Positions 1 to 9,594 of a stretch of DNA of 32,413 nucleotides are shown piece after piece. The notes under the pieces are model-generated. The model was given only the letters and a program-made list of their open reading frames with translations. It did not search any database and was not told the origin of the DNA. Source of the DNA: Chlorobiota bacterium. GTDB lineage: Bacteria > Bacteroidota > Bacteroidia > JAADEI01. Location of the stretch: NCBI GenBank assembly GCA_013153515.1, contig JAADEI010000129.1, positions 1-32,413 on the forward strand, read 5' to 3'. How positions within the stretch are numbered: position 1 is the first letter of the stretch; each line of letters opens with the position of its first letter. The translations under genes were made by a program, and so were the position numbers.

Positions 1-2
1 TA

Positions 3-809
3 GCGGTAAGCGGGACAGAGATGTGGGTGGTGTATGAGTATAAGAACAGTGGCAAGTATGACACAGTTTTAGTTCAGTTGCCGTTCACGACGGGTCAATG
101 TTGCAAGTTCAAGGACACATCAAGGGCGAAGATATATTGCGGAGTGGTAACGCCGTATGTACCGCCGATGGCACCGGACACGCCCACGTTTTGCAATGAT
201 TTAGCGACCATCCAGCAGTCGTGGGTTTGGGCATATAATCGTCAGCGGTTGGAGGATTCAGTGAGGCGGTATATAGTTCCGCAGATAGAGTCTGTTTGCC
301 AGAGCGTGACGGACAGCCTTTGGTGGAGGATAAAGCAGCCTGAGTTTGCCTTTACATTATATTATTATGACAGGGCAGACAACCGCGTGGCAGTTGTTCC
401 ACCTGATGGCGTGGAGATGCTTTCCGACGACAGCACAGCGATGGTTCCCAATGCCCGAGCAATGGGCGACACCCTTAGACCGAAACACAGAAAAGTCGTT
501 CAGTGGCGTTACACTGCCAGCAATCAGGTTTGGATGCGTCACCACCCGGACCGAGGCACTGATTTAACATGGTATGACCCAGCCGACAGACCAATAGCAA
601 CACAGGATGCAAGACAGCGAGCCGAAAACAAGGTTTCTTTCATCAAATACGACAGTCTTAGCCGACCGATTGAAGGAGGGGTTGCATCACTTAATGGAAA
701 TTTTGTTAATTTTGCATATGCGAACAATGCGTCCATAAATACGAGCATTGTGTGGGATAGGTTTATACAGGTTTACGACACGGCAGCGACAGGAAGCCCG
801 ATAAGTTGA
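3..809 (+). CDS. RHS repeat core protein fragment (5' end outside window, early C-terminal end)
   Basis: Frame stays open to the left edge (AVSGTEMWVVYEY... upstream of the ATG at 21). Text such as FTLYYYDRADNRVAVVPPDGVEML, VVQWRYTASNQVWMRHHPDRGTDLTWYDPADRPIATQDARQ and SFIKYDSLSRPIEGG matches the YYYDQAGN..VPPAGV / WYDALGR pattern of Bacteroidota RHS proteins. ORF stops soon after, where such proteins normally continue. Confidence 0.75.
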   Translation, partial: AVSGTEMWVVYEYKNSGKYDTVLVQLPFTTGQCCKFKDTSRAKIYCGVVTPYVPPMAPDTPTFCNDLATIQQSWVWAYNRQRLEDSVRRYIVPQIESVCQSVTDSLWWRIKQPEFAFTLYYYDRADNRVAVVPPDGVEMLSDDSTAMVPNARAMGDTLRPKHRKVVQWRYTASNQVWMRHHPDRGTDLTWYDPADRPIATQDARQRAENKVSFIKYDSLSRPIEGGVASLNGNFVNFAYANNASINTSIVWDRFIQVYDTAATGSPIS

Positions 810-842
810 GGGCACTTCCATTGTTGTATAATCAGGCAACAA

Positions 843-856
843 GTCATTAGTCATTA
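843..856. repeat. Two-copy heptanucleotide tandem repeat (GTCATTA GTCATTA G)
   Basis: Direct reading: aagtcattagtcattagct between the RHS fragment and metK. Confidence 0.6.
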
Positions 857-879
857 GCTAAAATCACATTCTTAGAAAA

Positions 880-2184
880 TTAGGGAATTTTTAAGAAATC
901 TTTGATATCCTGCACCCTGTCAAGTTTTTCCCATGGGAACAGTGTTACTTCGGCTGCCACAGTCTCGTTTCCAACCACCACATTAACTTGTTTGGTTTCA
1001 GGGGTTCTGCCCATGTGTCCATAAGCCGCTGTGGGGAAATAGATTGGTTTGTTGAGTTGCAGGGTTTTAATGATGGCTGCTGGTCTGAGGTCAAACAGTT
1101 CTCTAATTGCTCGCTCCACTTTTTCTGTGGTTATTCCCTCTGTTGGTTCGTTTAATTGCACTGAAACACTTGCGGGTTCTGCTATTCCGATGGCATAAGC
1201 CACTTGAACGGTTACTTCTTTGGCGACTCCCGCTGCAACCATATTTTTGGCTATGTATCTGGTCATATATGCGGCGGAACGGTCCACCTTAGTGGGGTCT
1301 TTCCCAGAGAATGCCCCTCCTCCATGGGGTGCCCAGCCTCCATATGTGTCAACAATTATTTTCCTTCCTGTGAGTCCTGTGTCTCCGTGGGGACCTCCAA
1401 TTACAAACCTACCAGTAGGATTTAACAATAGTTTGGCATTGCCATTTTTAGCACGCTGAATAAAATCTGCTATTAACGTGTAGATTTCCGGGGAATCTTT
1501 ATATTTTTCAAGCACTCTGGGCAATAAGATATTTATAACATCGCTTCGTAATCTTTTAAGGAAAGCACCGTCTGGATTAGATGAATCCGGGAAGAGTCTC
1601 GCTGGTTCTTCGTGTTGCGTGGAAATAAGTATTGTGTCAAGGGACACCGGCTTAAGCCTCTTTTCATATCTCGCAGTTACTTGGGCTTTGGCATCGGGTC
1701 TTAAGTAGGGCATTAATTCAGGCTCGTGCTTCCTGATGTTTGATAATTCTTGCATTATGACGTGAGATAAGTCAATGGTCAAGGGTATATACCTCTGTGT
1801 TTCCAGAGTGGCATAGCCAAACATTAGCCCTTGGTCTCCTGCCCCTATCTCGTCGTCGTCCCTGTCAACGCCCATAGCTATGTCTGGCGACTGCTCGTGA
1901 TAGACACTCACTATTCCACAAGCATCTGCACTAAAGCCCAGTTCAGGATGGACATATCCGATTCGTCGGATCACTTCCCTAACGATGGGCTGAATATCCA
2001 GTTTTGCTAAGCTTCTGAATTCGCCACCTACTACAACCAACCCTGTGGTTACAAATGTTTCGCAAGCTACCCGGGCATTCGGGTCTAACGCAAGGAAGGC
2101 GTCAAGGATTGCATCTGAAATCTGGTCTGCTATCTTATCCGGGTGTCCCTCCGATACCGACTCTGATGTAAATAGGAATGCCAT
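880..2184 (-). CDS. metK: S-adenosylmethionine synthetase
   Basis: [31 protein letters not shown]-terminus, [61 protein letters not shown] signatures. Confidence 0.98.
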   Translation of the reverse strand: MAFLFTSESVSEGHPDKIADQISDAILDAFLALDPNARVACETFVTTGLVVVGGEFRSLAKLDIQPIVREVIRRIGYVHPELGFSADACGIVSVYHEQSPDIAMGVDRDDDEIGAGDQGLMFGYATLETQRYIPLTIDLSHVIMQELSNIRKHEPELMPYLRPDAKAQVTARYEKRLKPVSLDTILISTQHEEPARLFPDSSNPDGAFLKRLRSDVINILLPRVLEKYKDSPEIYTLIADFIQRAKNGNAKLLLNPTGRFVIGGPHGDTGLTGRKIIVDTYGGWAPHGGGAFSGKDPTKVDRSAAYMTRYIAKNMVAAGVAKEVTVQVAYAIGIAEPASVSVQLNEPTEGITTEKVERAIRELFDLRPAAIIKTLQLNKPIYFPTAAYGHMGRTPETKQVNVVVGNETVAAEVTLFPWEKLDRVQDIKDFLKIP

Positions 2185-2188
2185 AGTG

Positions 2189-2196
2189 CAAAGTTA
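2189..2196 (-). promoter_or_regulatory. Bacteroidota -7 element TAACTTTG for metK, 4 nt before the start codon
   Basis: Plus-strand CAAAGTTA; minus strand reads TAACTTTG-CACT-ATG. Confidence 0.6.
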
Positions 2197-2216
2197 TGTA
2201 AGGCAAGAGAAATGGC

Positions 2217-3248
2217 TTAATCAAAGAATGTAACCCGCAGTCCCTCTGAACAGTTGCGACAAATATCAATTTGCCTCCTGTCTGTTAAAACCACTTCTCT
2301 AAATTGTTTGTATTTTGGGCTATTCCAGATTTCTTCGGGCTCCTGTTCCAACAGGTTGCCCATAACATATTTCCCGTCCTTGTCAAAGCAGCAGGGTAGC
2401 CACCTGCCATCCCATGTAACCACCGGGTTGTGCCACAGCCTCCAACATTTGTTAAGTAGTTTTCCCTTGAGTTGGAATGTTCCGTCAGGTTGTTTGACAT
2501 ATCTGGAATAACGGGTGTTTTCGGGCAAGTAGGGTTCCTTATTCTCGTCATAAATCTGAGCTGATTTAATAACAAAGATGTCAGCACCATGTTGATATGC
2601 TATCTCCCGGGCTTTCCCCAACTCATGCTCGTTGTGTTTAAAAACAATAAACTGGAAAACGATAATCGGATTCTTTCTCCCAAGAGATTCACGTACGGTT
2701 GAAAGCAATTTGAGATTTTGCAAGGCTTTGGATAAATCACCTCCAACTCTATATTTTTCATAGGTTTCCTGCGTAATGCCGTCTATTGAGAAGATAATCC
2801 TGTTCAATCCTGACAGCACGACCTCTCGAGCCGTTGCTTCTGATAGGAAATGCCCATTGGTTGAAGTCATTACGTACATGTTCCTGTCCCTTGCCTCCTT
2901 GACCATTTGTATAAAGTGTGGGTTTAAAAAAGGCTCGCCTTGAAAATAAAGGGTTAAGAAGGCAACGTGAGACTTTATTTTTTCAAGGAAATTTATATAA
3001 GTTTCAAGAGATATGGAACCTGTTGGTCTGGTAAATGATCTCAAACCGCTGGGACATTGCGGACATCTCAGATTGCAATACGTCGTTGGTTCTATGCTCA
3101 TTGCAACAGGCAACCCCCAGATGAAATTTCTTTTTAACAATCGTGATAAGTGATAAGAAGTCCACAAACCAGTTAAATGATGAAATCTTGGCAGCATGGC
3201 TTTTATTGCCTGCCACCTATCATGAACAATAATGTTAAGCTTGTCCAC
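2217..3248 (-). CDS. Radical SAM / SPASM domain protein
   Basis: CNLRCPQC (CxxxCxxC) cluster motif after EPTTY; C-terminal SPASM-like cysteines (NKCWRLW...PCCFDKDGKYVMGN...IDICRNC). GTG start in the track. Confidence 0.9.
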   Translation of the reverse strand: MDKLNIIVHDRWQAIKAMLPRFHHLTGLWTSYHLSRLLKRNFIWGLPVAMSIEPTTYCNLRCPQCPSGLRSFTRPTGSISLETYINFLEKIKSHVAFLTLYFQGEPFLNPHFIQMVKEARDRNMYVMTSTNGHFLSEATAREVVLSGLNRIIFSIDGITQETYEKYRVGGDLSKALQNLKLLSTVRESLGRKNPIIVFQFIVFKHNEHELGKAREIAYQHGADIFVIKSAQIYDENKEPYLPENTRYSRYVKQPDGTFQLKGKLLNKCWRLWHNPVVTWDGRWLPCCFDKDGKYVMGNLLEQEPEEIWNSPKYKQFREVVLTDRRQIDICRNCSEGLRVTFFD

Positions 3249-3255
3249 CTGTGGA

Positions 3256-3999
3256 TTAAACTTTTCGCTTCAATTGAAAATGCTTACCGAGGTAAAGCCT
3301 TCTGACCTGCTCGTCAGCCGCTAACTCTTCTGCTGTGCCCTGTTTCAAAATTCTACCGTCAAACAGCAAATATGCCCTGTCGGTAATGGATAATGTCTCG
3401 TCAACATTATGATCAGTAATCAAAATCCCTATGTTACGGCTTTTAAGTTGCAAAATCAAGTTCTGAATATCTTCAACAGCAATTGGGTCAATCCCAGCAA
3501 ATGGCTCGTCAAGAAGCATGAATCTCGGGTTTGCCGCTAGCGCCCGGGCTATCTCCGTTCGGCGTCGCTCACCGCCAGACAGCAAGTCCCCCCTTGTTTT
3601 GCGAACTCTTGCAATTCCAAACTCTTCCAGTAGTTCCTCCAGCCTTTCCCTCCTTTCCCTTTTATCTTTTATTTGAAATTCCAGAACAGCCAAAATGTTC
3701 TCTTCAACTGTCAACTTCCTAAAAATGGAACTTTCCTGTGGCAGGTATCCGATTCCCCGCCTCGCATGCTTATACATCGGCTCCCTCGTAATATCTTCAT
3801 TATCAAGATATATTCTCCCACTATCAGGCTTTATAAATCCAACCAGCATGTAGAAAGTTGTTGTTTTTCCTGCCCCATTAGGTCCTAATAAGCCAACTAT
3901 TTCACCTTGCTTCACTTCCAGAGACACTTCATTAACAACACGTCGTTTCCTATACTTCTTTACCAATTTTTCACACCATAGTTTGCTTTGAGTCTTCAT
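3256..3999 (-). CDS. lptB: LPS export ABC transporter ATP-binding protein
   Basis: Walker [64 protein letters not shown] typical of LptB. Confidence 0.95.
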   Translation of the reverse strand: MKTQSKLWCEKLVKKYRKRRVVNEVSLEVKQGEIVGLLGPNGAGKTTTFYMLVGFIKPDSGRIYLDNEDITREPMYKHARRGIGYLPQESSIFRKLTVEENILAVLEFQIKDKRERRERLEELLEEFGIARVRKTRGDLLSGGERRRTEIARALAANPRFMLLDEPFAGIDPIAVEDIQNLILQLKSRNIGILITDHNVDETLSITDRAYLLFDGRILKQGTAEELAADEQVRRLYLGKHFQLKRKV

Positions 4000-5696
4000 A
4001 ACAGGTCATAATCTTTAACGTATAAATTCAGGTATTCCTTACCGTTAAATTTGCGTTTTTTGACATAATAACACAGCCAAAATCTCTTGCCTCTGAGTTT
4101 TTGAACCTCCGAGGCACCTTCCCATAACATAACTTTTTCCCTGATGCCATATTGGTCCGACACAGAAAGGCGAAGATGTTTTTCCTTGACAATTTCCGAG
4201 CTGCTGTCTTCAATAACCGAAGTGGCAAACAAGGGAATGGGGTTGGCTTCTCCCCACGGTGCACTGTTCTCAATAAACCAAAGAATCTTTTCGTCTTTTA
4301 GGTCCTTAAAGTTCAAAAAACCATCAATTGTCAATGCTTTTGTTCCCTCTGTGGAACCATTGGTCCTGATTCGCTCCAAAACGTTAAGCCTATCTTTCAT
4401 TATAGTTATTCCAATTGCATTGGCATGTCCGCCGAACCTAACAAATTCAGAACCTAAGGGACTCATCAAATCATATAAATTAACATGTTCTGGAGACCTG
4501 CCAGACCCCTTCAATACACCGAACCCAACGTCTGTAAGGGCAATAACTGGTTTCTTAAATAAATCCTGAATTCGGGCAGCAACAATACCCATAATGCCTT
4601 CCTCCCAATCCCTTCCAACAACTATGATAATATCATTTGCTGCTTGCTTAGTCGCTTGCTTAATGGCTTCCTCCACTGCTTTTTCTGTCAGCTTTCGCCT
4701 TTCATTATTAAGCCTTATTAATTGGTCCATCCAGAAAGATGCCTCCGTTTCATTATTTGAAAGCAACAGGTTGAGGGCTGTGCGAGCATGGGCAATGCGT
4801 CCAGCCGAATTGAGCAGAGGAGAAATTTTAAAAACTATATCTCTCAGGTCAAGCTGTAGGGCACCCTCAGAATCAGTTATGTCCACATTAAAATGCCTAA
4901 AAAGAGTTCTAATTGCAGGACGCTGATAACGAGCAACTAACCTGAGTCCATGAACAACCATGGTTCTGTTTTCTCCCACAAGAGGCATCACATCGGCAAC
5001 TAACCCCAACATTACAAGGTCCAAAACAGAGTACGGATCAAATTTTTTCAATCTAAATCGTTCACTAAAAAATTGCACAAATTTAAATACCACAGCACTG
5101 GCAGATAGCCTCTTATTGGGATACTGGCTGTGTGGAGCCTGTGGATTTACGAATGCATACACGTCAGGCAAAACCTCTCCTGTCTCATGATGGTCAAGAA
5201 CTATTATGTCTAAACCGTGAGCCTTAGCCATATTGACCGCGGCAAAATCCCTACTGCCTATGTCCACCGCAATAAGTAGTGAAGCACCCTGCTGCAACGC
5301 CCACTGAACAGATTCCACATTCAAGCCATAACCGTGAACCTTTCTGTCGGGAATGTAATAAACGAATTTAGCATTCACACGATTAAGAAAATTTATTAAA
5401 ACAGAAGTTGAAGTAATACCATCAACATCATAATCCCCAACAATGGCAATCAACTCATCGGTTTTTAACGCCTTAGCTAACCTTTCAGCAGCTTTCTCTA
5501 TATCAGGAAGCAATGCAGGAGGATGCAAATTGCTCAAAGAGGGTTTATAAAACTCTTCTGCGTCCCCCCTTGTCCGAATCCCCCGTCGGATAAGCATTCT
5601 GGCAATGGCATCATGGTCTATTCCAAGGTCCTTCTTTAACTGTTCAATACTGTCTTGATCTATTTCAGCCAGTTGCCATTTCTCGGGCATCTCCAT
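3996..5696 (-). CDS. recJ: Single-stranded-DNA-specific exonuclease RecJ
   Basis: DHH family motifs: [31 protein letters not shown]. 4-nt overlap with lptB. Confidence 0.96.
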   Translation of the reverse strand: MEMPEKWQLAEIDQDSIEQLKKDLGIDHDAIARMLIRRGIRTRGDAEEFYKPSLSNLHPPALLPDIEKAAERLAKALKTDELIAIVGDYDVDGITSTSVLINFLNRVNAKFVYYIPDRKVHGYGLNVESVQWALQQGASLLIAVDIGSRDFAAVNMAKAHGLDIIVLDHHETGEVLPDVYAFVNPQAPHSQYPNKRLSASAVVFKFVQFFSERFRLKKFDPYSVLDLVMLGLVADVMPLVGENRTMVVHGLRLVARYQRPAIRTLFRHFNVDITDSEGALQLDLRDIVFKISPLLNSAGRIAHARTALNLLLSNNETEASFWMDQLIRLNNERRKLTEKAVEEAIKQATKQAANDIIIVVGRDWEEGIMGIVAARIQDLFKKPVIALTDVGFGVLKGSGRSPEHVNLYDLMSPLGSEFVRFGGHANAIGITIMKDRLNVLERIRTNGSTEGTKALTIDGFLNFKDLKDEKILWFIENSAPWGEANPIPLFATSVIEDSSSEIVKEKHLRLSVSDQYGIREKVMLWEGASEVQKLRGKRFWLCYYVKKRKFNGKEYLNLYVKDYDLL

Positions 5697-5706
5697 AACT
5701 AATAAG

Positions 5707-6189
5707 CTATTTCTCTATCTGTTCAATTGCCTTGATGTTCCTCAAGAAAGCTAGTATTTCTTTGTAGTGTGTTGCCGGCTTCACTTTATTATAAATCCTA
5801 ATAATATATCCTTCCGGACTGATAATAAATGTTTTTCTCTTTGGTAAGCCCCAAAACGCTAACGCTTCGTATTTCCTGCAAATCTCACCGGATTCATCTG
5901 AAATCAAAGTGTAAGGAAACCCAAGCCTCTCCCTGAATTTCCTATGAGAGGAAGGCTTGTCCCTGCTAACACCAACTATCTCTACATTTTGAGGAATGAC
6001 CATGGGGTCAAGGTTTTTTATCCCTTTCAGCTCGGAAGTGCATCCGGGTGTGAAATCCTTAGGATAAAACAACAGAACGACATATTTACCTGCTTGCTCC
6101 CTCAACCTCCATTTTTTGCCCTCATCGGTAATCCCTTCAAAGTCCGGTGCCGGTGCCCCCGCCTTGATTAAAACAGGTTCCTGTATCAT
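5707..6189 (-). CDS. bcp: Bcp/PrxQ-type thioredoxin-dependent peroxiredoxin
   Basis: LLFYPKDFTPGCTSELKG peroxidatic Cys motif; start preceded by AAAAAGGAGAA on the minus strand. Confidence 0.93.
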   Translation of the reverse strand: MIQEPVLIKAGAPAPDFEGITDEGKKWRLREQAGKYVVLLFYPKDFTPGCTSELKGIKNLDPMVIPQNVEIVGVSRDKPSSHRKFRERLGFPYTLISDESGEICRKYEALAFWGLPKRKTFIISPEGYIIRIYNKVKPATHYKEILAFLRNIKAIEQIEK

Positions 6190-6199
6190 TTCTCCTTTT

Positions 6200-6207
6200 T
6201 AACTTCG
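6200..6207 (+). promoter_or_regulatory. Variant -7 element TAACTTCG for the osmC-like gene
   Basis: Near-consensus to TAnnTTTG; the same octamer sits before the CDS at 9595. Confidence 0.4.
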
Positions 6208-6213
6208 CAATAT

Positions 6214-6221
6214 CAAAATTA
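6214..6221 (-). promoter_or_regulatory. -7 element TAATTTTG for bcp
   Basis: Plus-strand CAAAATTA, exact TAnnTTTG on the minus strand about 25 nt before the bcp start. Confidence 0.5.
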
Positions 6222-6229
6222 TATAACAG

Positions 6230-6649
6230 ATGGTAAAAGTTAAGATAATCAGAGAGGAACCTCCCTTCTTGTTAAAAGGCATAGACGAGAAAGGACACGA
6301 AGTCTATATGGATTCAGTTCCAAAATTCGGAGGCAAATGGGCTGGGTTCAGACCCATGCACCTGCTACTTGTTTCCCTTGGTGGATGTGCCGTGATGGAT
6401 GTCGTCGCTATCCTTGGCAAGATGCGTCAGGAAGTGGAAGACATAAAAGCAGACGTTACTGCCGAACCAATCCCTAATAGTAAGCCGACTCTCTTTCAAA
6501 AGATTCATGTCCATTTCATTATCAAGGGCAACATAGACGAAGAAAAACTTAAAAAGGCTCTTGAATTAACAATGGAAAAGTATTGTTCCGTTGTTCTTAC
6601 TGTACGCCCCGCCGTCCCCGTATCTTACGATTATGAATTGATTAAGTAG
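6230..6649 (+). CDS. OsmC family protein
   Basis: LLLVSLGGCAVMDVVAILGKMRQEVEDIKADV...KALELTMEKYCSVVLTV: OsmC Cys motifs (GGC..., KYC). Confidence 0.92.
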   Translation: MVKVKIIREEPPFLLKGIDEKGHEVYMDSVPKFGGKWAGFRPMHLLLVSLGGCAVMDVVAILGKMRQEVEDIKADVTAEPIPNSKPTLFQKIHVHFIIKGNIDEEKLKKALELTMEKYCSVVLTVRPAVPVSYDYELIK

Positions 6650-7329
6650 TGTGGGGTAAACCGTGGGAGTGGCTGGGCAGTCCCAGAGAGGCAATACGCC
6701 TACAAAAAGAATTAGTTGGGTCCATTGAATTAAAGCCCTTAGAGAAACCAGTTAGATTTATTGCCGGATTTGACTGTGCATTTATAAAGCGAGAGGAGGG
6801 AGAATTTATAGTTGCTGGCGGTGTAGTGTGGGATTCCCTTACAAATAAAATTGTTTCTCAAACAACCGTTGTTGAAAAAGTACAGTTTCCATACATTCCC
6901 GGACTACTTGCCTTTAGAGAAATGCCTGCAATCACTAAGTTAAGCCTCCATCTTGAAAAGCCAGACCTCATAATGGTTGATGGACATGGCATCGCCCACC
7001 CCAGAAGGGCTGGAATAGCCGTACACATAGGCATCTGGGCTGGAATACCCACTATCGGAGTGGCTAAAAAGAAACTGGTCGGGACCTATGAAATGCCTTG
7101 TGAAGAGAAAGGCTGTCAAACATTTTTGTATGATAGAAGTGAAAAGATAGGGATTGTGCTAAGAAGCAGGACAGGTGTTAAACCAATCTTTGTGTCTCCG
7201 GGAAATTTAATAAATCTATCGCAGGCTATAGATGTGACTTTGAAGTCTTGCTTAAAATATAGACTTCCTGAACCAACTCGGCTCGCCCATCATTTAGTCT
7301 CTTTAAAGAGAAAAGAAATAAACGTGTAA
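6649..7329 (+). CDS. nfi: Endonuclease V (deoxyinosine 3'-endonuclease)
   Basis: FIAGFDCAF, FPYIPGLLAFREMPA, PDLIMVDGHGIAHPRRAGIAVHIG; acidic catalytic positions retained. GTG start overlaps the TAG of osmC by one nt. Confidence 0.95.
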   Translation: MWGKPWEWLGSPREAIRLQKELVGSIELKPLEKPVRFIAGFDCAFIKREEGEFIVAGGVVWDSLTNKIVSQTTVVEKVQFPYIPGLLAFREMPAITKLSLHLEKPDLIMVDGHGIAHPRRAGIAVHIGIWAGIPTIGVAKKKLVGTYEMPCEEKGCQTFLYDRSEKIGIVLRSRTGVKPIFVSPGNLINLSQAIDVTLKSCLKYRLPEPTRLAHHLVSLKRKEINV

Positions 7330-7345
7330 TACTTCCTGTAAGTCT

Positions 7346-7702
7346 TTATACCAGTTCAACGTGAAAAATAGAGCAAATCGGAATTGCTTTCTGTGCTTTT
7401 AGCAACACGTTTTTCTCAGTCAATGCCCAAATGGTTGTATAGACATAAAACGGACCGTTGTCGGTCATAAAATAAATTTTGGCTTTGTGTTTAAATATAT
7501 TACCAAGCGTGAGAGCTCTGTTTAGTGCCCACCGTCGCCTCTGGCGATCCTCTTCTGAAGGTAGGACGTCTTCTTTGCAGAAAGGGAGTGTGTCCACCTT
7601 CTCTTTGTCAATTGGTTTAGCTTGAGCAATCAAAGTGATGGGATTATGAATGTGGAGATTTGGATTTATTCCGCCTTCCCTCATGGCTATGTTTAATTTC
7701 AC
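7346..7702 (-). CDS. Conserved Bacteroidota protein of unknown function
   Basis: Single compact ORF; RRRWALNRALTLGN..KAKIYFMTDNGPFYVYTTIWALTEKNVLLK..IPICSI resembles small Bacteroidota hypotheticals. GTG start, alternative ATG at 7684. Confidence 0.65.
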   Translation of the reverse strand: MKLNIAMREGGINPNLHIHNPITLIAQAKPIDKEKVDTLPFCKEDVLPSEEDRQRRRWALNRALTLGNIFKHKAKIYFMTDNGPFYVYTTIWALTEKNVLLKAQKAIPICSIFHVELV

Positions 7703-7833
7703 AGGTTAACTTGCTTATTATTATTTGACAGAAATCTATGTAGTAGTTATAATTATTATCATTTTTAATCAACAACATTAACATGTTTGTTTTTGTTATG
7801 TTATACGCAACATTACTTCAAAGGGTTCTTATT

Positions 7834-9513
7834 CTAACGTAACACTTTCATGGTTACAACACCTTGTCTATCAAATCGGACCTGTAAATTATACATTCCG
7901 CGAGCTAAAGTTTCATCTGGTATTTTAACCGTGGTTCCACCATTAACCAAAATATCTGATTTGAACCAAACTAGGCGTCCCGTGGCGTCATAAATAGCTA
8001 TTTGTGCCATAGTGGGTTCAGAAGCAGTGAGCAAAACAGATAAATCACCATCAAATCGGTTGTCCATTAATGTAGCCGAGGCAATTCCGTCTTGTGTTCC
8101 AAGCATTGCGGTAGCAACATTAGAATATCTTTGAGTGCCGTCGGTAAGAGTTGCCTTGACTACATATTCATACAGAACACCTTTCTCAACATTATGATCT
8201 TCATATGTGTAAGTGTGAGTTGAAATAACCCCCAATGCACTTTGTCTGTGAATGACCTCTTTTTCCGTTATTTTATCGCTTCGGTACAATTCATAGTCAA
8301 TCACGTCGTCTCCTTCCATAGGAACGGTCCATTGAAGTTGAATGTGGTCTGCTTTAGGTAGTGCTTTTAAGAAGATGAATTCCAGAGGAAGGATTGGGTC
8401 TTGGACAAGAGTGAACACCCAAGAGGCTCCCTGCCCACTACTGTTGGTAGCATAGTTAAAGGGGTCGTATCGCCCTATGAAGTTTTGGTATATGTATGAA
8501 AGAGTCGGACCTGCATTATTAACATTACAACCTGTGCAGGGACCTTGGAAATCTTTGTATGTCCAAGCAGGCGTTGTATTAGTGTTCACATCAGTGCTGT
8601 CCGGGTTCCAGTGTGCGAAACCTTTGTAATATCCGCCATCTGTTAAATCATTATAGAATACTGTTATTGTGTCGTTCCTCGGCAATGATTCCCCATTGGA
8701 ATGAATAAGCCAATAGAAAACATTCCCTACTGTTGTTATGGGATCTTGATACCTGTTAGGGTCATATTGGTCCGTTGCGGGTGGGATGTTGACGAACCGA
8801 ACGAAGATGGTGTCTTGGGTCCGCCCAGAAGGGATAGACACAGGTTTAAACAAAATAGGTCTGAACCGTTTGGTTGTCTGAGTGGTGTCCCCAACGGGAA
8901 AGAAATAAGTTTGATTGGCTTGAACAGCTCGGGCGAAATAGCCTTTATGCCTTCGGTCCCTCGTGGAATGGTTCGAAACTATAATGCCTTGGTTGGTGTT
9001 GTCAGAGAAATTGGGAGTTATGGCTCCTGTCCTTGATAGTGCCGTAACAGAGGGATTGAGCAAATAGGCAGTGTTGGTGTCAAGATAAAGGATTTCGTCA
9101 GTTAAATTAAGGGTGTTTTGGACGTACATGTCCACGCCACGAAGCCATTTCTCGTTTGTTCCAGCCCCTCCAAGGACAAGATCATAGAATGTGGTGGGGA
9201 ACGTTCCCGTTATTTCCTGCGGACCATCGGCTTCCATATATACTGTTCCTGTTCCTGTAAGCAAGTTAGGGCTTGCGTTATTCGTCCAGTTTTCTTTACC
9301 TGCCGCAGGGTCAAGCCTGATAAATATCTGTCCATTGTTTTGGATCAATGAGGTGGAGTTAGTGGCATGAAGCCCACCGTAGATATAGACATCTGCCCCA
9401 GGTTGGATGTAAACATCGCCACCAACTACATAGAATAAGTCCTGTGCGTTGAGAGATAATATAGATAGTCCCAGAGCCACTGCTAACCCTTTCATTCCTT
9501 TACCCCTGGTCAT
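7834..9513 (-). CDS. Secreted/surface protein with T9SS type A sorting domain
   Basis: Signal peptide (GLAVALGLSILSLNAQ), beta-rich adhesin-like body, Fn3-like segment, C-terminal AQIAIYDATGRLVWFKSDILVNGGTTVKIPDETLARGMYNLQVRFDRQGVVTMKVLR. Confidence 0.9.
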   Translation of the reverse strand: MTRGKGMKGLAVALGLSILSLNAQDLFYVVGGDVYIQPGADVYIYGGLHATNSTSLIQNNGQIFIRLDPAAGKENWTNNASPNLLTGTGTVYMEADGPQEITGTFPTTFYDLVLGGAGTNEKWLRGVDMYVQNTLNLTDEILYLDTNTAYLLNPSVTALSRTGAITPNFSDNTNQGIIVSNHSTRDRRHKGYFARAVQANQTYFFPVGDTTQTTKRFRPILFKPVSIPSGRTQDTIFVRFVNIPPATDQYDPNRYQDPITTVGNVFYWLIHSNGESLPRNDTITVFYNDLTDGGYYKGFAHWNPDSTDVNTNTTPAWTYKDFQGPCTGCNVNNAGPTLSYIYQNFIGRYDPFNYATNSSGQGASWVFTLVQDPILPLEFIFLKALPKADHIQLQWTVPMEGDDVIDYELYRSDKITEKEVIHRQSALGVISTHTYTYEDHNVEKGVLYEYVVKATLTDGTQRYSNVATAMLGTQDGIASATLMDNRFDGDLSVLLTASEPTMAQIAIYDATGRLVWFKSDILVNGGTTVKIPDETLARGMYNLQVRFDRQGVVTMKVLR

Positions 9514-9531
9514 GTTGTAAGTATTTTATAA

Positions 9532-9539
9532 CAAATATA
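9532..9539 (-). promoter_or_regulatory. -7 element TATATTTG for the T9SS cargo gene at 7834-9513
   Basis: Plus-strand CAAATATA, 18 nt before the start codon. Confidence 0.5.
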
Positions 9540-9567
9540 CGGAAGATTAGCTAAAATGGATACATAG

Positions 9568-9575
9568 TAACTTCG
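9568..9575 (+). promoter_or_regulatory. Variant -7 element TAACTTCG for the esterase gene
   Basis: Same octamer as before osmC; 19 nt before ATG. Confidence 0.4.
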
Positions 9576-9594
9576 CAAAAGAAATACATGCCTC

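Noticed and set aside
357-545. Antisense and out-of-frame short ORFs inside larger genes (for example 357-545, 1107-1292, 4144-4569, 22437-22919)
   Set aside because: Embedded in strongly supported CDSs on other frames; no motifs, promoters or independent evidence.
2185-2216. Possible SAM riboswitch before metK
   Set aside because: The gap to the upstream gene is only about 32 nt and the -7 element sits 4 nt before the start, leaving no leader for an aptamer.
7703-7833. AT-rich gap as an ncRNA or promoter region
   Set aside because: No clear TAnnTTTG at suitable distance and no convincing structure; composition alone is not enough.
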